Assembly (NCBI RefSeq): GCF_902832845.1
Contig: NZ_CADFDB010000019.1
Span: forward strand, 17,964-81,963
DNA: 64,000 nucleotides
From: Burkholderia metallica
Lineage (GTDB): Bacteria; Pseudomonadota; Gammaproteobacteria; Burkholderiales; Burkholderiaceae
Reading direction: 5' to 3'
Below the pieces are notes generated by a model. That model was not told the DNA's origin. It ran no database searches and saw only the letters and a list, made by a program, of their open reading frames with translations. This document shows, piece by piece, positions 56,375 through 64,000 of this stretch; position 1 is the stretch's first letter, and every line of letters begins with the position of its first letter. A program made the position numbers and the translations under genes.

Positions 56375-57145
56375 TCAGACCTGGATCGTCGACGTCTCGC
56401 GCGCGTTCATCGTCACGGCGAGCGGCGGAAAGGTCGCCACGCTGCGCATCGCGCCGTAGAACTTGTTCATCACGACATCGATGCCGTAGTTCCCCATCAT
56501 CCGGCCTAGCCCGTGCGAATACAGCACCTCCGGTTGCAGCGGAAAGCAGCGATCGAGCAGGAAGCGCGCGCCGGCCGGCGAGATCGTGTACGCGCAGATC
56601 CCGTAGAACTCGAGCAGGTTCATCACGAGCACCGGGCCGCGATCGTTCTGGAAATCGCCGATCGCGTCGGTGAGTGCCGCTTCGTCGAAGCGCATCGTCA
56701 CCGGCGTGCGGCTGTTGAAGATCGACCCGCGCAGGATCGAATCGAAGTTGTAGCCCCACGCGACGAAATCGTGACGCCCGGGGTTGTCGCGCAGGAATTG
56801 CAGCGTCGCGTCGTGGAAGTCCGGCCGGAAGATCGCATCGTCTTCGGCGATCGTCACGAGTTCGCTGCCGGCGGCGATGTCGGTCCACAGGCGGTGCGTG
56901 GTCATCGCGATGCCGAACGCGCCGCGAGTGTACGGCAGCCCTGGCGCGAACAGGCCCGATGCCGCGATATCCTCATCCGACAACGCGCGACCGTCGATCG
57001 CGTCGACGAATTCGAAATCCAGATCGGGGTTGTTCGCGCGGAACGCGTGCCGGCGCGCGTCGCTGCGGCGCAGTGAAATGACCTGGACGGTCGGGCGCAC
57101 GGCCGGCTCGACGGCAATCGACGCGAGCGCGTTCGTCGCCATCAT
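56375..57145 (-). CDS. Glycosyltransferase family 25 protein
   Basis: A 256-residue glycosyltransferase. The family start is VQVISLRRSDARRHAFRANN, followed by FEFVDAIDGRALSDEDIAAS, GAFGIAMTTHRLWTDIAAGS and the acidic motif LVTIAEDDAIFRPDF (E-D-D), all typical of GT25/LPS beta-galactosyltransferase-like enzymes. They add sugars to lipooligosaccharide, or in some bacteria to proteins. It overlaps the small membrane protein gene upstream by ATGA (the first of two adjacent ATGs), forming a two-gene operon with boxes in its upstream region. Substrate is not known; modification of the adhesins is an attractive guess. Confidence 0.85.
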   Translation of the reverse strand: MMATNALASIAVEPAVRPTVQVISLRRSDARRHAFRANNPDLDFEFVDAIDGRALSDEDIAASGLFAPGLPYTRGAFGIAMTTHRLWTDIAAGSELVTIAEDDAIFRPDFHDATLQFLRDNPGRHDFVAWGYNFDSILRGSIFNSRTPVTMRFDEAALTDAIGDFQNDRGPVLVMNLLEFYGICAYTISPAGARFLLDRCFPLQPEVLYSHGLGRMMGNYGIDVVMNKFYGAMRSVATFPPLAVTMNARETSTIQV

Positions 57146-57459
57146 TGCCACCCCGTCACGACCGAGATCCCGAACACGATGCCGAGCACGATGCCCACCG
57201 TTCGGCCTTGCAGAATCGGCTTCAATGCGTCGGGCTCGAAGAACGGATCGACCGCGTCCTCCCGGTTGCGCCAGGCGGCGAACAGCGGCGGCACGAGCAG
57301 CACGAACGCCATCAGCAGCGCGGTGACCAGCGTCACCGCCAGGCCGCCGGCAACCCATCGCGTACCGGTTTCGATCACGAAATGCACGAGTGCGACGGTC
57401 GCCGAACTCGCGATCATCCCGACCACCGCGCCCTTCACCAGATTATCTGCATCACTCAT
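57142..57459 (-). CDS. Small membrane protein, three predicted helices
   Basis: A 105-residue protein with three hydrophobic segments (VVGMIASSATVALVHFVI, VAGGLAVTLVTALLMAFVLL and TVGIVLGIVFGISVVTG), of unknown family. GGAGG lies just upstream of the ATG at 57459. It overlaps the GT25 gene by ATGA and is the first gene of that operon, so it may anchor or supply the glycosyltransferase at the membrane. Two 14-bp boxes lie 87-138 bp upstream. Confidence 0.65.
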   Translation of the reverse strand: MSDADNLVKGAVVGMIASSATVALVHFVIETGTRWVAGGLAVTLVTALLMAFVLLVPPLFAAWRNREDAVDPFFEPDALKPILQGRTVGIVLGIVFGISVVTGWQ

Positions 57460-57545
57460 CGACTGTCCTCCATCGCCAGATTCATTCGTGCCGATCGGAA
57501 TCGGCGGATGCTGCGTATTACAGGCGAGTCGGACGCGAATCTCTA

Positions 57546-57559
57546 TCGGACGGGTCTTA
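57546..57559. promoter_or_regulatory. Rcs-like box 1 of the GT25 operon
   Basis: TCGGACGGGTCTTA, 14 bp, deviating from the consensus at one central base; centre about 94 bp upstream of the start at 57459. Confidence 0.5.
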
Positions 57560-57583
57560 TTGTCCGGTGGTGGGGCGGCGAAA

Positions 57584-57597
57584 TAGGACCAGACCTA
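57584..57597. promoter_or_regulatory. Rcs-like box 2 of the GT25 operon
   Basis: TAGGACCAGACCTA, one base from the perfect TAGGACCAGTCCTA seen at 51588. Its centre is 38 bp from box 1. Confidence 0.6.
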
Positions 57598-57729
57598 CAT
57601 CGGCAGGCCGGGGCCGGGGCCGATGCGGTGCTGCGCGTCGGATAAAGGCGAGGCATTGCCCGCAGGCGCGGCGGCAAACACGCCGCCCCTTCCCGCGTGA
57701 CAGCCCCCGAAACATCGAATCAGCCCTTT

Positions 57730-57743
57730 TAGGACTGGTCCGA
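57730..57743. promoter_or_regulatory. Rcs-like box of the TPR-glycosyltransferase operon
   Basis: TAGGACTGGTCCGA matches the consensus at every position; it combines the left arm of the 51588 site and the right arm of the 51451 site. Centre is about 201 bp upstream of the ATG at 57938. Confidence 0.7.
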
Positions 57744-57937
57744 TTCAGTTGCCGACCGCGTCTGCATAAAGTGGAACCCGTCACGGCGCCGCGCGTTCCG
57801 CCCCTACCGGCATGACGATCCTCGCGACGCGTGCGCGTCCGGAACGTCCCGGCAAGCACGCTCGGCGCCCCTTCCCCGATTGACGATGCAACCGTTCGCC
57901 GCGCCGATGCGCGACCGATTTCCCGGAGCGAATTCAC

Positions 57938-59533
57938 ATGCAGATCACGACTCACGACATGTCCACTCTCGCGGACCAGCCTCATCAGCAGGACAACCAC
58001 GACGACGCGGTTCAGCCCTTATCGGCGCCCGGCACGCTCGACGAATCCGTCGCCGACACCACGCAGGCGCTGATCGACCGCGGCGACGTCACCCGTGCCG
58101 TCGAGTTGGCCGCCGAGCACTGGCGGATGCATCCGGCGTCGCCGGCGGCGGCGTTCAACTGCGGTTACGCGCTCCAGATGGCCGGGCGTCACGCGGAAGC
58201 GATCGCGCCGTACCGCAAGACGTTCGAACTGGCGCCCGCATGGCCGTCGCTGAAGAACAATCTCGCGCTCGCGATCCGCCTGACGGGCGGCGATCCCGAC
58301 GAGGAGCACGCATTCATCGAAGGCGCGCTCGACGACGATCCGCACGACGCCCGCGCGTGGACGAATGCGGTGATCACGCGTCTCGACCGGTTCGACCTCG
58401 ACGGCGCGCAACGCGCGGCCACGCGGGCCGTGTCGCTCGCGCCGGACAGCCCGCAAGCGATGAACAACGCGGCCACGATGTTCAAGGAGGCGCAGCAGTG
58501 GGGCGACGCCGAGCGGTATGCGCTGCATACCTGCGCGCTCGATCCGCACAACCCGGCGCGCCGCTACAACCTGTCGCTGCTGCGCCTTGCGCGCGGCGAC
58601 TTCGCATCGGGCTGGCGCGATTACGAAACCCGCTGGAGCGGCGCGGGCGAGCTGCGCGGCACGCTGCCCGCGTTTGCGCGGCCGCGCTGGCGCGGCGAAT
58701 CGCTCGCCGGCAAGACGCTGCTCGTATGGGGCGAACAAGGGCTCGGCGACGTGCTGCAATTCAGCCGCTACGTGCCGCTGCTCGCGAAGCGCGTGCATCG
58801 CGAAGGCGGGCGCATCGTGTGGAACGTGTTTCCGGCACTGGGCGCGCTGATCCAGCGCAGCCTCGGCCATCACGTCGACGTCTTCGACACCGGCATCGAT
58901 ATCGAACGCCTGCCCGAACACGACTACGAACTGCCGCTGCTCAGCATTCCGTGGCTGCTCGGCCTCGACGCCGACACGCTCGCCACGCCCGCGCCCTATC
59001 TCCATGCCGACGCCGCGGCCACCGACGCGTGGCGCCATGCGCTCGCCGGCGAGCGGCGGCTGAAGGTCGGCCTCGCATGGACCGGCAGCCTCACGCACCA
59101 GCGTAACCGCTTCCGCCGGGTCGGGCTCGAACGGTACGCGGACGCGTTCGGCAACCTGCAGCGGGACGTCGCGTTCTACTCGCTGCAACCGGGTGCGCAG
59201 CACGACGTCGAAGCGGCGCGCGCGGCCGGCTTCGAGGTGACGGACCTGACACGCGAATGGAACACGCTCGACGACACCGCCGCGTTCATCGGCGCGCTCG
59301 ATCTCGTGATCACCGTGTGCACGTCGGTCGCGCACCTGAGCGGCGCGCTCGGCCAGTTCACGTGGGTGCTGCTCGATGCGAACCCGCACTGGGTCTGGCA
59401 GCACGACCGGCGCGACAGCCCGTTCTATCCAGGCGCGTCGCTGTACCGGCAACGGACCTTCGCCGACTGGGGGCCCGTGCTCGACGAGGCCGCGGCCGAT
59501 CTGCGCGATCTCGTCGGCCGCAACGCCGAATAA
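57938..59533 (+). CDS. TPR-repeat protein with glycosyltransferase-like C-terminal domain
   Basis: A 531-residue cytoplasmic protein. Residues 40-240 hold tetratricopeptide repeats (AAAFNCGYALQMAGRHAEAI, MNNAATMFKEAQQWGDAE). Residues 255-520 resemble GT9/GT41-like transferases (KTLLVWGEQGLGDVLQFSRY, later KVGLAWTGSLTHQRNRFRRV and LVITVCTSVAHLSGALG). Such TPR-transferase proteins modify surface proteins in several bacteria. The ATG at 57938 follows GGAGCG; 57959 is an alternative. It begins a two-gene operon with a second glycosyltransferase, 13 bp apart. Glycosylation of the adhesins, which are rich in Ser/Thr/Asn, is a plausible but unproven role. Confidence 0.85.
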   Translation: MQITTHDMSTLADQPHQQDNHDDAVQPLSAPGTLDESVADTTQALIDRGDVTRAVELAAEHWRMHPASPAAAFNCGYALQMAGRHAEAIAPYRKTFELAPAWPSLKNNLALAIRLTGGDPDEEHAFIEGALDDDPHDARAWTNAVITRLDRFDLDGAQRAATRAVSLAPDSPQAMNNAATMFKEAQQWGDAERYALHTCALDPHNPARRYNLSLLRLARGDFASGWRDYETRWSGAGELRGTLPAFARPRWRGESLAGKTLLVWGEQGLGDVLQFSRYVPLLAKRVHREGGRIVWNVFPALGALIQRSLGHHVDVFDTGIDIERLPEHDYELPLLSIPWLLGLDADTLATPAPYLHADAAATDAWRHALAGERRLKVGLAWTGSLTHQRNRFRRVGLERYADAFGNLQRDVAFYSLQPGAQHDVEAARAAGFEVTDLTREWNTLDDTAAFIGALDLVITVCTSVAHLSGALGQFTWVLLDANPHWVWQHDRRDSPFYPGASLYRQRTFADWGPVLDEAAADLRDLVGRNAE

Positions 59534-59546
59534 CGGGGCGCGCGGC

Positions 59547-60410
59547 ATGGACTACAACCTCTGCGTCGTGCGGCCGCCGGACAATCCGCATACGGCCGCG
59601 TTCGACGAACTCGCGGAAGTCATCGCGTACGGGCTGCACGATCTCGGCCACGCGGTGCACATGCACGACAATGTGCTGATGCCCGGCGCGCGCAACATCA
59701 TGATCGGCTGCCATCATGCCGAGCCGGGTTCTATCGAACACGTGCCGGCCGACACGATCATCGTCAACACAGAGCAGATTCACGTGGACGAGCGCGACTG
59801 GAACGAACGGATCTATTTCTGGACCTCGCGCTTCGAAACCTGGGACTACAGCGAGCGCAATCTCGCGAAGCTCCACAGCGTCGGCATACGCGAGACGCGC
59901 CATCTGAAACTGGGTTTTCATCCGGCGCTGCGCCGCATTCCGGCGAACGTGGAGCAGGACATCGACGTGCTGTTCTACGGCTCGATCGGGCCGCGGCGTC
60001 AGGTCGTGCTCGACGCGCTGGCCGCGCGCGGTCTGAAGGTCTGCGCGGTGTACGGCGTGTACGGGCAAGCGCGCGACGCGCTGATCACCCGCGCGAAAGT
60101 CGTGCTGAACCTGCATCACTATGCGTCGCACATCTTCGAGATCGTGCGCGTGTTCTACCTGATGACCAACGGCAAGGCGATCGTCGGCGAAGTGTCGCCG
60201 ACCACGGCGGTCGACCCCGACTATGCGGACGGGTTCCGCGCAGCGCCGTATGACGCGCTCGTCGATGCGTGCGTCGAGCTGGTGCGTGACGCCGAACAGC
60301 GTCGCACGCTCGAGGCGGCGGCACTGGAAACGATCGCGCGGATGCCGCAGGCACGGGCGCTCGCTGCGCTGCTGGCGCGGCAGGCCGTGGCCGAGTCGCT
60401 GGCCGAGTAG
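59547..60410 (+). CDS. Glycosyltransferase-like protein (GT-B fold, CgeB/GT1-like)
   Basis: A 287-residue protein. Features are a family-like central segment DIDVLFYGSIGPRRQVVLDA, an ensuing LKVCAVYGVYG turn, and RAKVVLNLHHYASHIFEIVR with an E-x-x-R element, which in this group marks the C-terminal donor-binding domain. The N-terminal half (HTAAFDELAEVIAYGLHDLG, NTEQIHVDERDW) is compatible with a short acceptor domain. It follows the TPR-transferase gene by 13 bp and shares its promoter. Donor and acceptor are unknown. Confidence 0.8.
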   Translation: MDYNLCVVRPPDNPHTAAFDELAEVIAYGLHDLGHAVHMHDNVLMPGARNIMIGCHHAEPGSIEHVPADTIIVNTEQIHVDERDWNERIYFWTSRFETWDYSERNLAKLHSVGIRETRHLKLGFHPALRRIPANVEQDIDVLFYGSIGPRRQVVLDALAARGLKVCAVYGVYGQARDALITRAKVVLNLHHYASHIFEIVRVFYLMTNGKAIVGEVSPTTAVDPDYADGFRAAPYDALVDACVELVRDAEQRRTLEAAALETIARMPQARALAALLARQAVAESLAE

Positions 60411-60447
60411 CCGCGCGACGCGTTCGATCCACGGTTGACCGTGCGAA

Positions 60448-60461
60448 TCAGGCCAGTCTGA
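60448..60461. promoter_or_regulatory. Rcs-like box upstream of the RNA/NUDIX locus
   Basis: TCAGGCCAGTCTGA, extending as AATCAG...CTGATT (60446-60463). It fits the consensus at 13 positions. It lies 38 bp after the glycosyltransferase stop. Confidence 0.55.
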
Positions 60462-60479
60462 TTTCCCGCCGAAACATCC

Positions 60480-60582
60480 TTCCCGACAATAGCGCTGCTG
60501 GACGGCCGGCGACGGCTCGCCGGTCGATCGACACAACGCAGATCTTCCAATCTTGAAGCCGCTTCCCCGAGGCGGCGTTTTT
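60480..60582 (+). ncRNA. Candidate small RNA between a box and a terminator
   Basis: Between the box at 60448 and the NUDIX start lie a perfect 7-bp hairpin (CCGGCGA 60506-60512, TCGCCGG 60517-60523) and a terminator-like hairpin (60558-60576, one wobble pair) followed by five T. A -10-like GACAAT at 60485-60490 is placed about 31 bp beyond the box centre. This would give an RNA of about 85-100 nt. It could instead be the terminator of the glycosyltransferase operon with a structured 3' end. No family match is claimed. Confidence 0.35.
60558..60582 (+). terminator. Terminator before the NUDIX gene
   Basis: Arms GCCGCTT (60558-60564) and AGGCGGC (60570-60576) around CCCCG, followed by GTTTTT. 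It ends 11 bases before the NUDIX ATG at 60594, so that gene needs read-through or a promoter overlapping the hairpin. Confidence 0.6.
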
Positions 60583-60593
60583 CACACCGCGGC

Positions 60594-61049
60594 ATGCGCC
60601 GCATGCAATTGGACGACATCATCATGAGAGAACGCGCCACCGTCCTGTGCCGACGCGGCGACCGGATTCTGCTGGTCGCCCGATCGCGCGCCCGCTGGGC
60701 GCTACCCGGCGGCCGCCCCAAACCCGACGAATCGCTGAGCGACGCGGCGCGCCGCGAACTCGCGGAAGAAACCGGGCTCGCCTGCCGAAGCCTGCGCTAC
60801 CTGTTTCGCGCCGCCGGCAAGCATAAGCTGCATCACGTGTTCCTCGCGGATCTCGACGCACACGCGGTCGCCCGGCCTTCGCGGGAAATCGCGCACTGCG
60901 CGTGGTTCGACCGGCAGGCGATCTCGTCGATCGATTGCAGCGCGCCGACACCCGCCATCGTCGAACTTGCACTCGACATGACGCTCGATGCCCCGCCCGT
61001 ACTCTTCATGATTCATGTCGACGCAGCGCAGGCCGTGCCGACGGAATGA
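60594..61049 (+). CDS. NUDIX hydrolase
   Basis: A 151-residue enzyme. The NUDIX box is visible at about residues 39-62 as GGRPKPDESL, then the REL and AEETGL elements (GX5EX7REUXEEXGU pattern). It cleaves nucleoside diphosphates linked to another group; the substrate is not inferable. Possible starts are 60594, 60603 and 60624; none has a strong ribosome binding site. It is tail-to-tail with the PpiC-type gene, sharing the terminator at 61108-61138. Confidence 0.85.
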   Translation: MRRMQLDDIIMRERATVLCRRGDRILLVARSRARWALPGGRPKPDESLSDAARRELAEETGLACRSLRYLFRAAGKHKLHHVFLADLDAHAVARPSREIAHCAWFDRQAISSIDCSAPTPAIVELALDMTLDAPPVLFMIHVDAAQAVPTE

Positions 61050-61107
61050 TTGTTTGAGGGGGCGACGGAAGCAATCCTATGCAGGCGAAACGCCGAAGAC
61101 ATAAAAA

Positions 61108-61145
61108 AAGCTCGGCGGGCCGTGAGCCCGCCGAGCTTCTTTCTT
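61108..61145. terminator. Bidirectional terminator between NUDIX and PpiC genes
   Basis: Perfect 12-bp arms AAGCTCGGCGGG (61108-61119) and CCCGCCGAGCTT (61127-61138), with seven A on the left side and a T-rich tract on the right, so it can end transcription from both convergent genes. Confidence 0.9.
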
Positions 61146-61155
61146 TTCGCGCGCG

Positions 61156-61992
61156 TTACTGCTGAATCGTCGCCTGCGCAGCCAGCTTGTCGACCAGCGC
61201 GGTCATCGCGCTTTGCCGCGCCTGCTGCTCCAGTTGCTGTCGCAGCACACCCTTGGCCTTGTCAAAGGTCGGCACGACCACCGGGCGCTTGTCGTCGAGC
61301 TTCACGAACGCGTACGCATTGCCGATCCGGATCGGGCCGGACACCGCGCCCGGCTTCAGCGACGTCATCGCCTGCGCGAGCGGCATCGGCAGCCCGCCGG
61401 TACGTCCTTCGGCCAGCGGCGTCTTCAGTTCGCTCCACTCGGCCACGCCGCCGTTGGGCGTCGTGTTGTACTTCTTCGCGACCGTGTCGAAGGCCGTACC
61501 CTTCTTCAGCTCGGCGGCCGCCGCGTTCGCCTGCGCGGCATCGGCCACGGCCAGCACTTCCGCACGGTATTCGAACTGCGCCGCGTTCGCGACGATGTAG
61601 TCGTAACGCGCCTTCACCTGCGCATCGGTCACGCGCTGCGCGCCCAGCGCGTCGCGCAGGTACAGATCGGCCGCCGCGCTGGCACGCGCACGCGACACGA
61701 TGTTCTGCACTTCGGGGCGGCTGCCGTAGTTCGCCTTGTCGGCGGCCTGCTCGACCAGCTGGCGCACGATCAGGTCGCGCTTCACCGCGGCGCGCAGCGC
61801 CGGCGTATCGGCTTGCCCGGATGCCTTGACGATCGCGTCCACGTCGCTCTGCGCGATCGGTGCGTTGTTCACGACGGCGACGACGCCGGCCGGCAGCGAA
61901 GCCGCGCCGGCCTCGGCCGCGACGACGTTCGTCATGCCGGTGGCGCAGACGAGCGCGATCACGGCGGGAATGGCTTGAATACGAGTCTTCAT
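61156..61992 (-). CDS. Periplasmic peptidyl-prolyl cis-trans isomerase (PpiC/SurA-like)
   Basis: A 278-residue exported protein. It has a signal peptide (IPAVIALVCATGMTNVVAAE), a SurA-like N-terminal helical part (VAVVNNAPIAQSDVDAIVKA) and a parvulin-type PPIC domain in the second half (EVLAVADAAQANAAAAELKK, GGVAEWSELKTP, PGAVSGPIRIGNAYAFVKLD). It catalyses proline isomerisation and acts as a chaperone in the periplasm, possibly helping outer-membrane proteins such as the adhesins. The ATG at 61992 follows AAGGA. The gene is monocistronic. Confidence 0.9.
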   Translation of the reverse strand: MKTRIQAIPAVIALVCATGMTNVVAAEAGAASLPAGVVAVVNNAPIAQSDVDAIVKASGQADTPALRAAVKRDLIVRQLVEQAADKANYGSRPEVQNIVSRARASAAADLYLRDALGAQRVTDAQVKARYDYIVANAAQFEYRAEVLAVADAAQANAAAAELKKGTAFDTVAKKYNTTPNGGVAEWSELKTPLAEGRTGGLPMPLAQAMTSLKPGAVSGPIRIGNAYAFVKLDDKRPVVVPTFDKAKGVLRQQLEQQARQSAMTALVDKLAAQATIQQ

Positions 61993-62207
61993 GATGGAGT
62001 CCTTGATAATTGACCGCGCACGAAGCGCTGCGCGAGTGAACGAAGAAAACAACAGGGCGACGACGGCACCGCTCGATCGAGATGTGTCGTCGGTGATGCA
62101 CCGCTCGGGGTGTACAGGAATCGCGGATGACGCGAGGCGAACTGCCGTACCGCCTACCCGTTGCCGTGACCGGCGACAGCGACGGCGATGCGCCGCAGGC
62201 GGAACCC

Positions 62208-62333
62208 GTTGGCGGCCGCCAACAGGGAAGAGTGCCCTGCGCTCGCATATGGCAGCGTTGTTACCTTGGCCGCTCGGTCCACTCGATCGGTCACGACCGC
62301 GCCCACCGGCCGCCGCAAGGCACTCTTCCCTGT
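62208..62333. repeat. Palindrome and inverted repeat of unknown nature
   Basis: GTTGGCGGCCGCCAAC at 62208-62223 is a perfect palindrome. Overlapping it, ACAGGGAAGAGTGCC (62222-62236) recurs as its exact reverse complement at 62319-62333. The element could be a folded RNA or a small mobile-element remnant; no flanking target duplication was seen. Confidence 0.6.
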
Positions 62334-62376
62334 CGCTCGGCCGCGTGCCACGCTCCTTGCCGCGTATCGAGCGCGG

Positions 62377-62406
62377 AAAAAAGACGCCGCCCGCATCGGG
62401 CGGCGT
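62377..62406 (-). terminator. Minus-strand terminator of unknown transcript
   Basis: Arms ACGCCGCCCG (62384-62393) and CGGGCGGCGT (62397-62406) around a 3-base loop; on the minus strand followed by C and six T. There is no upstream protein gene on that strand within 600 bp. Confidence 0.8.
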
Positions 62407-62495
62407 TCGGAACGAAGACTAGCTTCGGGTATGGGTATCGAACGGATCACCCTGAAACCGTTCGACCGACACATTGTGGGCAGACGCCCACGACG
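62377..62495 (-). ncRNA. Candidate minus-strand small RNA
   Basis: On the minus strand, beyond the boxes at 62620 and 62502, there follow a 6-bp hairpin (GTGGGC 62476-62481 with GCCCAC 62486-62491), a 7-bp hairpin (CGAACGG 62439-62445 with CCGTTCG 62458-62464) and a strong terminator (62384-62406) with a run of six T. No credible protein frame fits. The arrangement, a box then stem-loops then a terminator, is that of a regulated small RNA, but the start is not located. Confidence 0.4.
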
Positions 62496-62501
62496 ACACA
62501 A

Positions 62502-62515
62502 TCAGCCTGGTCCTA
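62502..62515. promoter_or_regulatory. Rcs-like box 1 in the carbonic anhydrase/RNA region
   Basis: TCAGCCTGGTCCTA, identical to the site at 25375-25388, with one mismatch to the consensus. Confidence 0.5.
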
Positions 62516-62581
62516 CATCGGGCGGGTTTCTCTCGTCTCGATGACAACCGCGGCGCGGCGTGGCTCGGTGCGTTCCTGTAA

Positions 62582-64000
<1,419 letters not shown>

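Larger units (their letters stand above)
57460..57937. promoter_or_regulatory. Divergent promoter region of the two glycosyltransferase operons, 478 bp
   Basis: Contains three 14-bp boxes, two nearer the GT25 operon and one nearer the TPR-glycosyltransferase operon. No gene is supported in it. The arrangement would let one regulator switch both operons. Confidence 0.6.

Overview
The window reads as a stretch of a Burkholderia chromosome, most likely a member of the B. cepacia complex and probably a secondary replicon. Reasons: very high GC with strong third-position bias, DUF4148 and DUF2827 proteins, a MexAB/AmrAB-type RND operon, many LysR/AraC regulators, and trimeric autotransporter adhesins (TAAs) of the kind known from B. 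cenocepacia. The species is inferred from protein resemblance only. I saw no tRNA, rRNA, CRISPR array or insertion sequence.

Left part (1-28.4 kb), ordinary accessory metabolism and regulation: the antitoxin of a RES/Xre toxin-antitoxin pair cut by the window edge; a DUF1289 protein; an HD hydrolase divergent from a GlxA-type regulator; a DUF4148 secreted protein; a dienelactone hydrolase; a three-gene RND efflux operon (adaptor, pump, outer-membrane channel) with a LysR gene upstream; an AraC and a second LysR regulator; an FkbM-type methyltransferase and a DUF2827 glycosyltransferase-like protein; an MFS transporter, porin and M20 amidohydrolase set; an orphan SsuA-like binding protein; a third LysR; a one-helix membrane protein; an outer-membrane barrel; and a FixL/FixJ-type two-component pair.

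Right part (28.8-60.4 kb), a coherent adhesion island: an OmpR-type regulator with a degenerate receiver, two large hybrid kinases (sensor, HisKA/HATPase, receiver, Hpt), two giant TAAs (1667 and about 3496 aa), two RcsB-like response regulators with nearly identical DNA-binding helices, an OmpA-family lipoprotein, a SymE/Xre pair with a possible leader ORF, and two glycosyltransferase operons that could modify the adhesins. The end of the window holds a NUDIX hydrolase, a PpiC-type isomerase, an alpha-carbonic anhydrase and the start of katG.

Main discovery: a 14-bp palindrome, consensus TMRGACYRGTCYKA, recurs in intergenic regions in front of both adhesins, the kinases, both glycosyltransferase operons, a NUDIX/RNA locus, the carbonic anhydrase-katG locus and the membrane protein at 25.3 kb. 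Its width and outer TAGGA...TCCTA form resemble the enterobacterial Rcs box, and the island encodes two RcsB-like regulators. I propose a local Rcs-like phosphorelay regulon controlling adhesins, their putative glycosylation, and two candidate small RNAs (about 60.48-60.58 kb on + and 62.38-62.49 kb on -), each placed between a box and a terminator-like hairpin.
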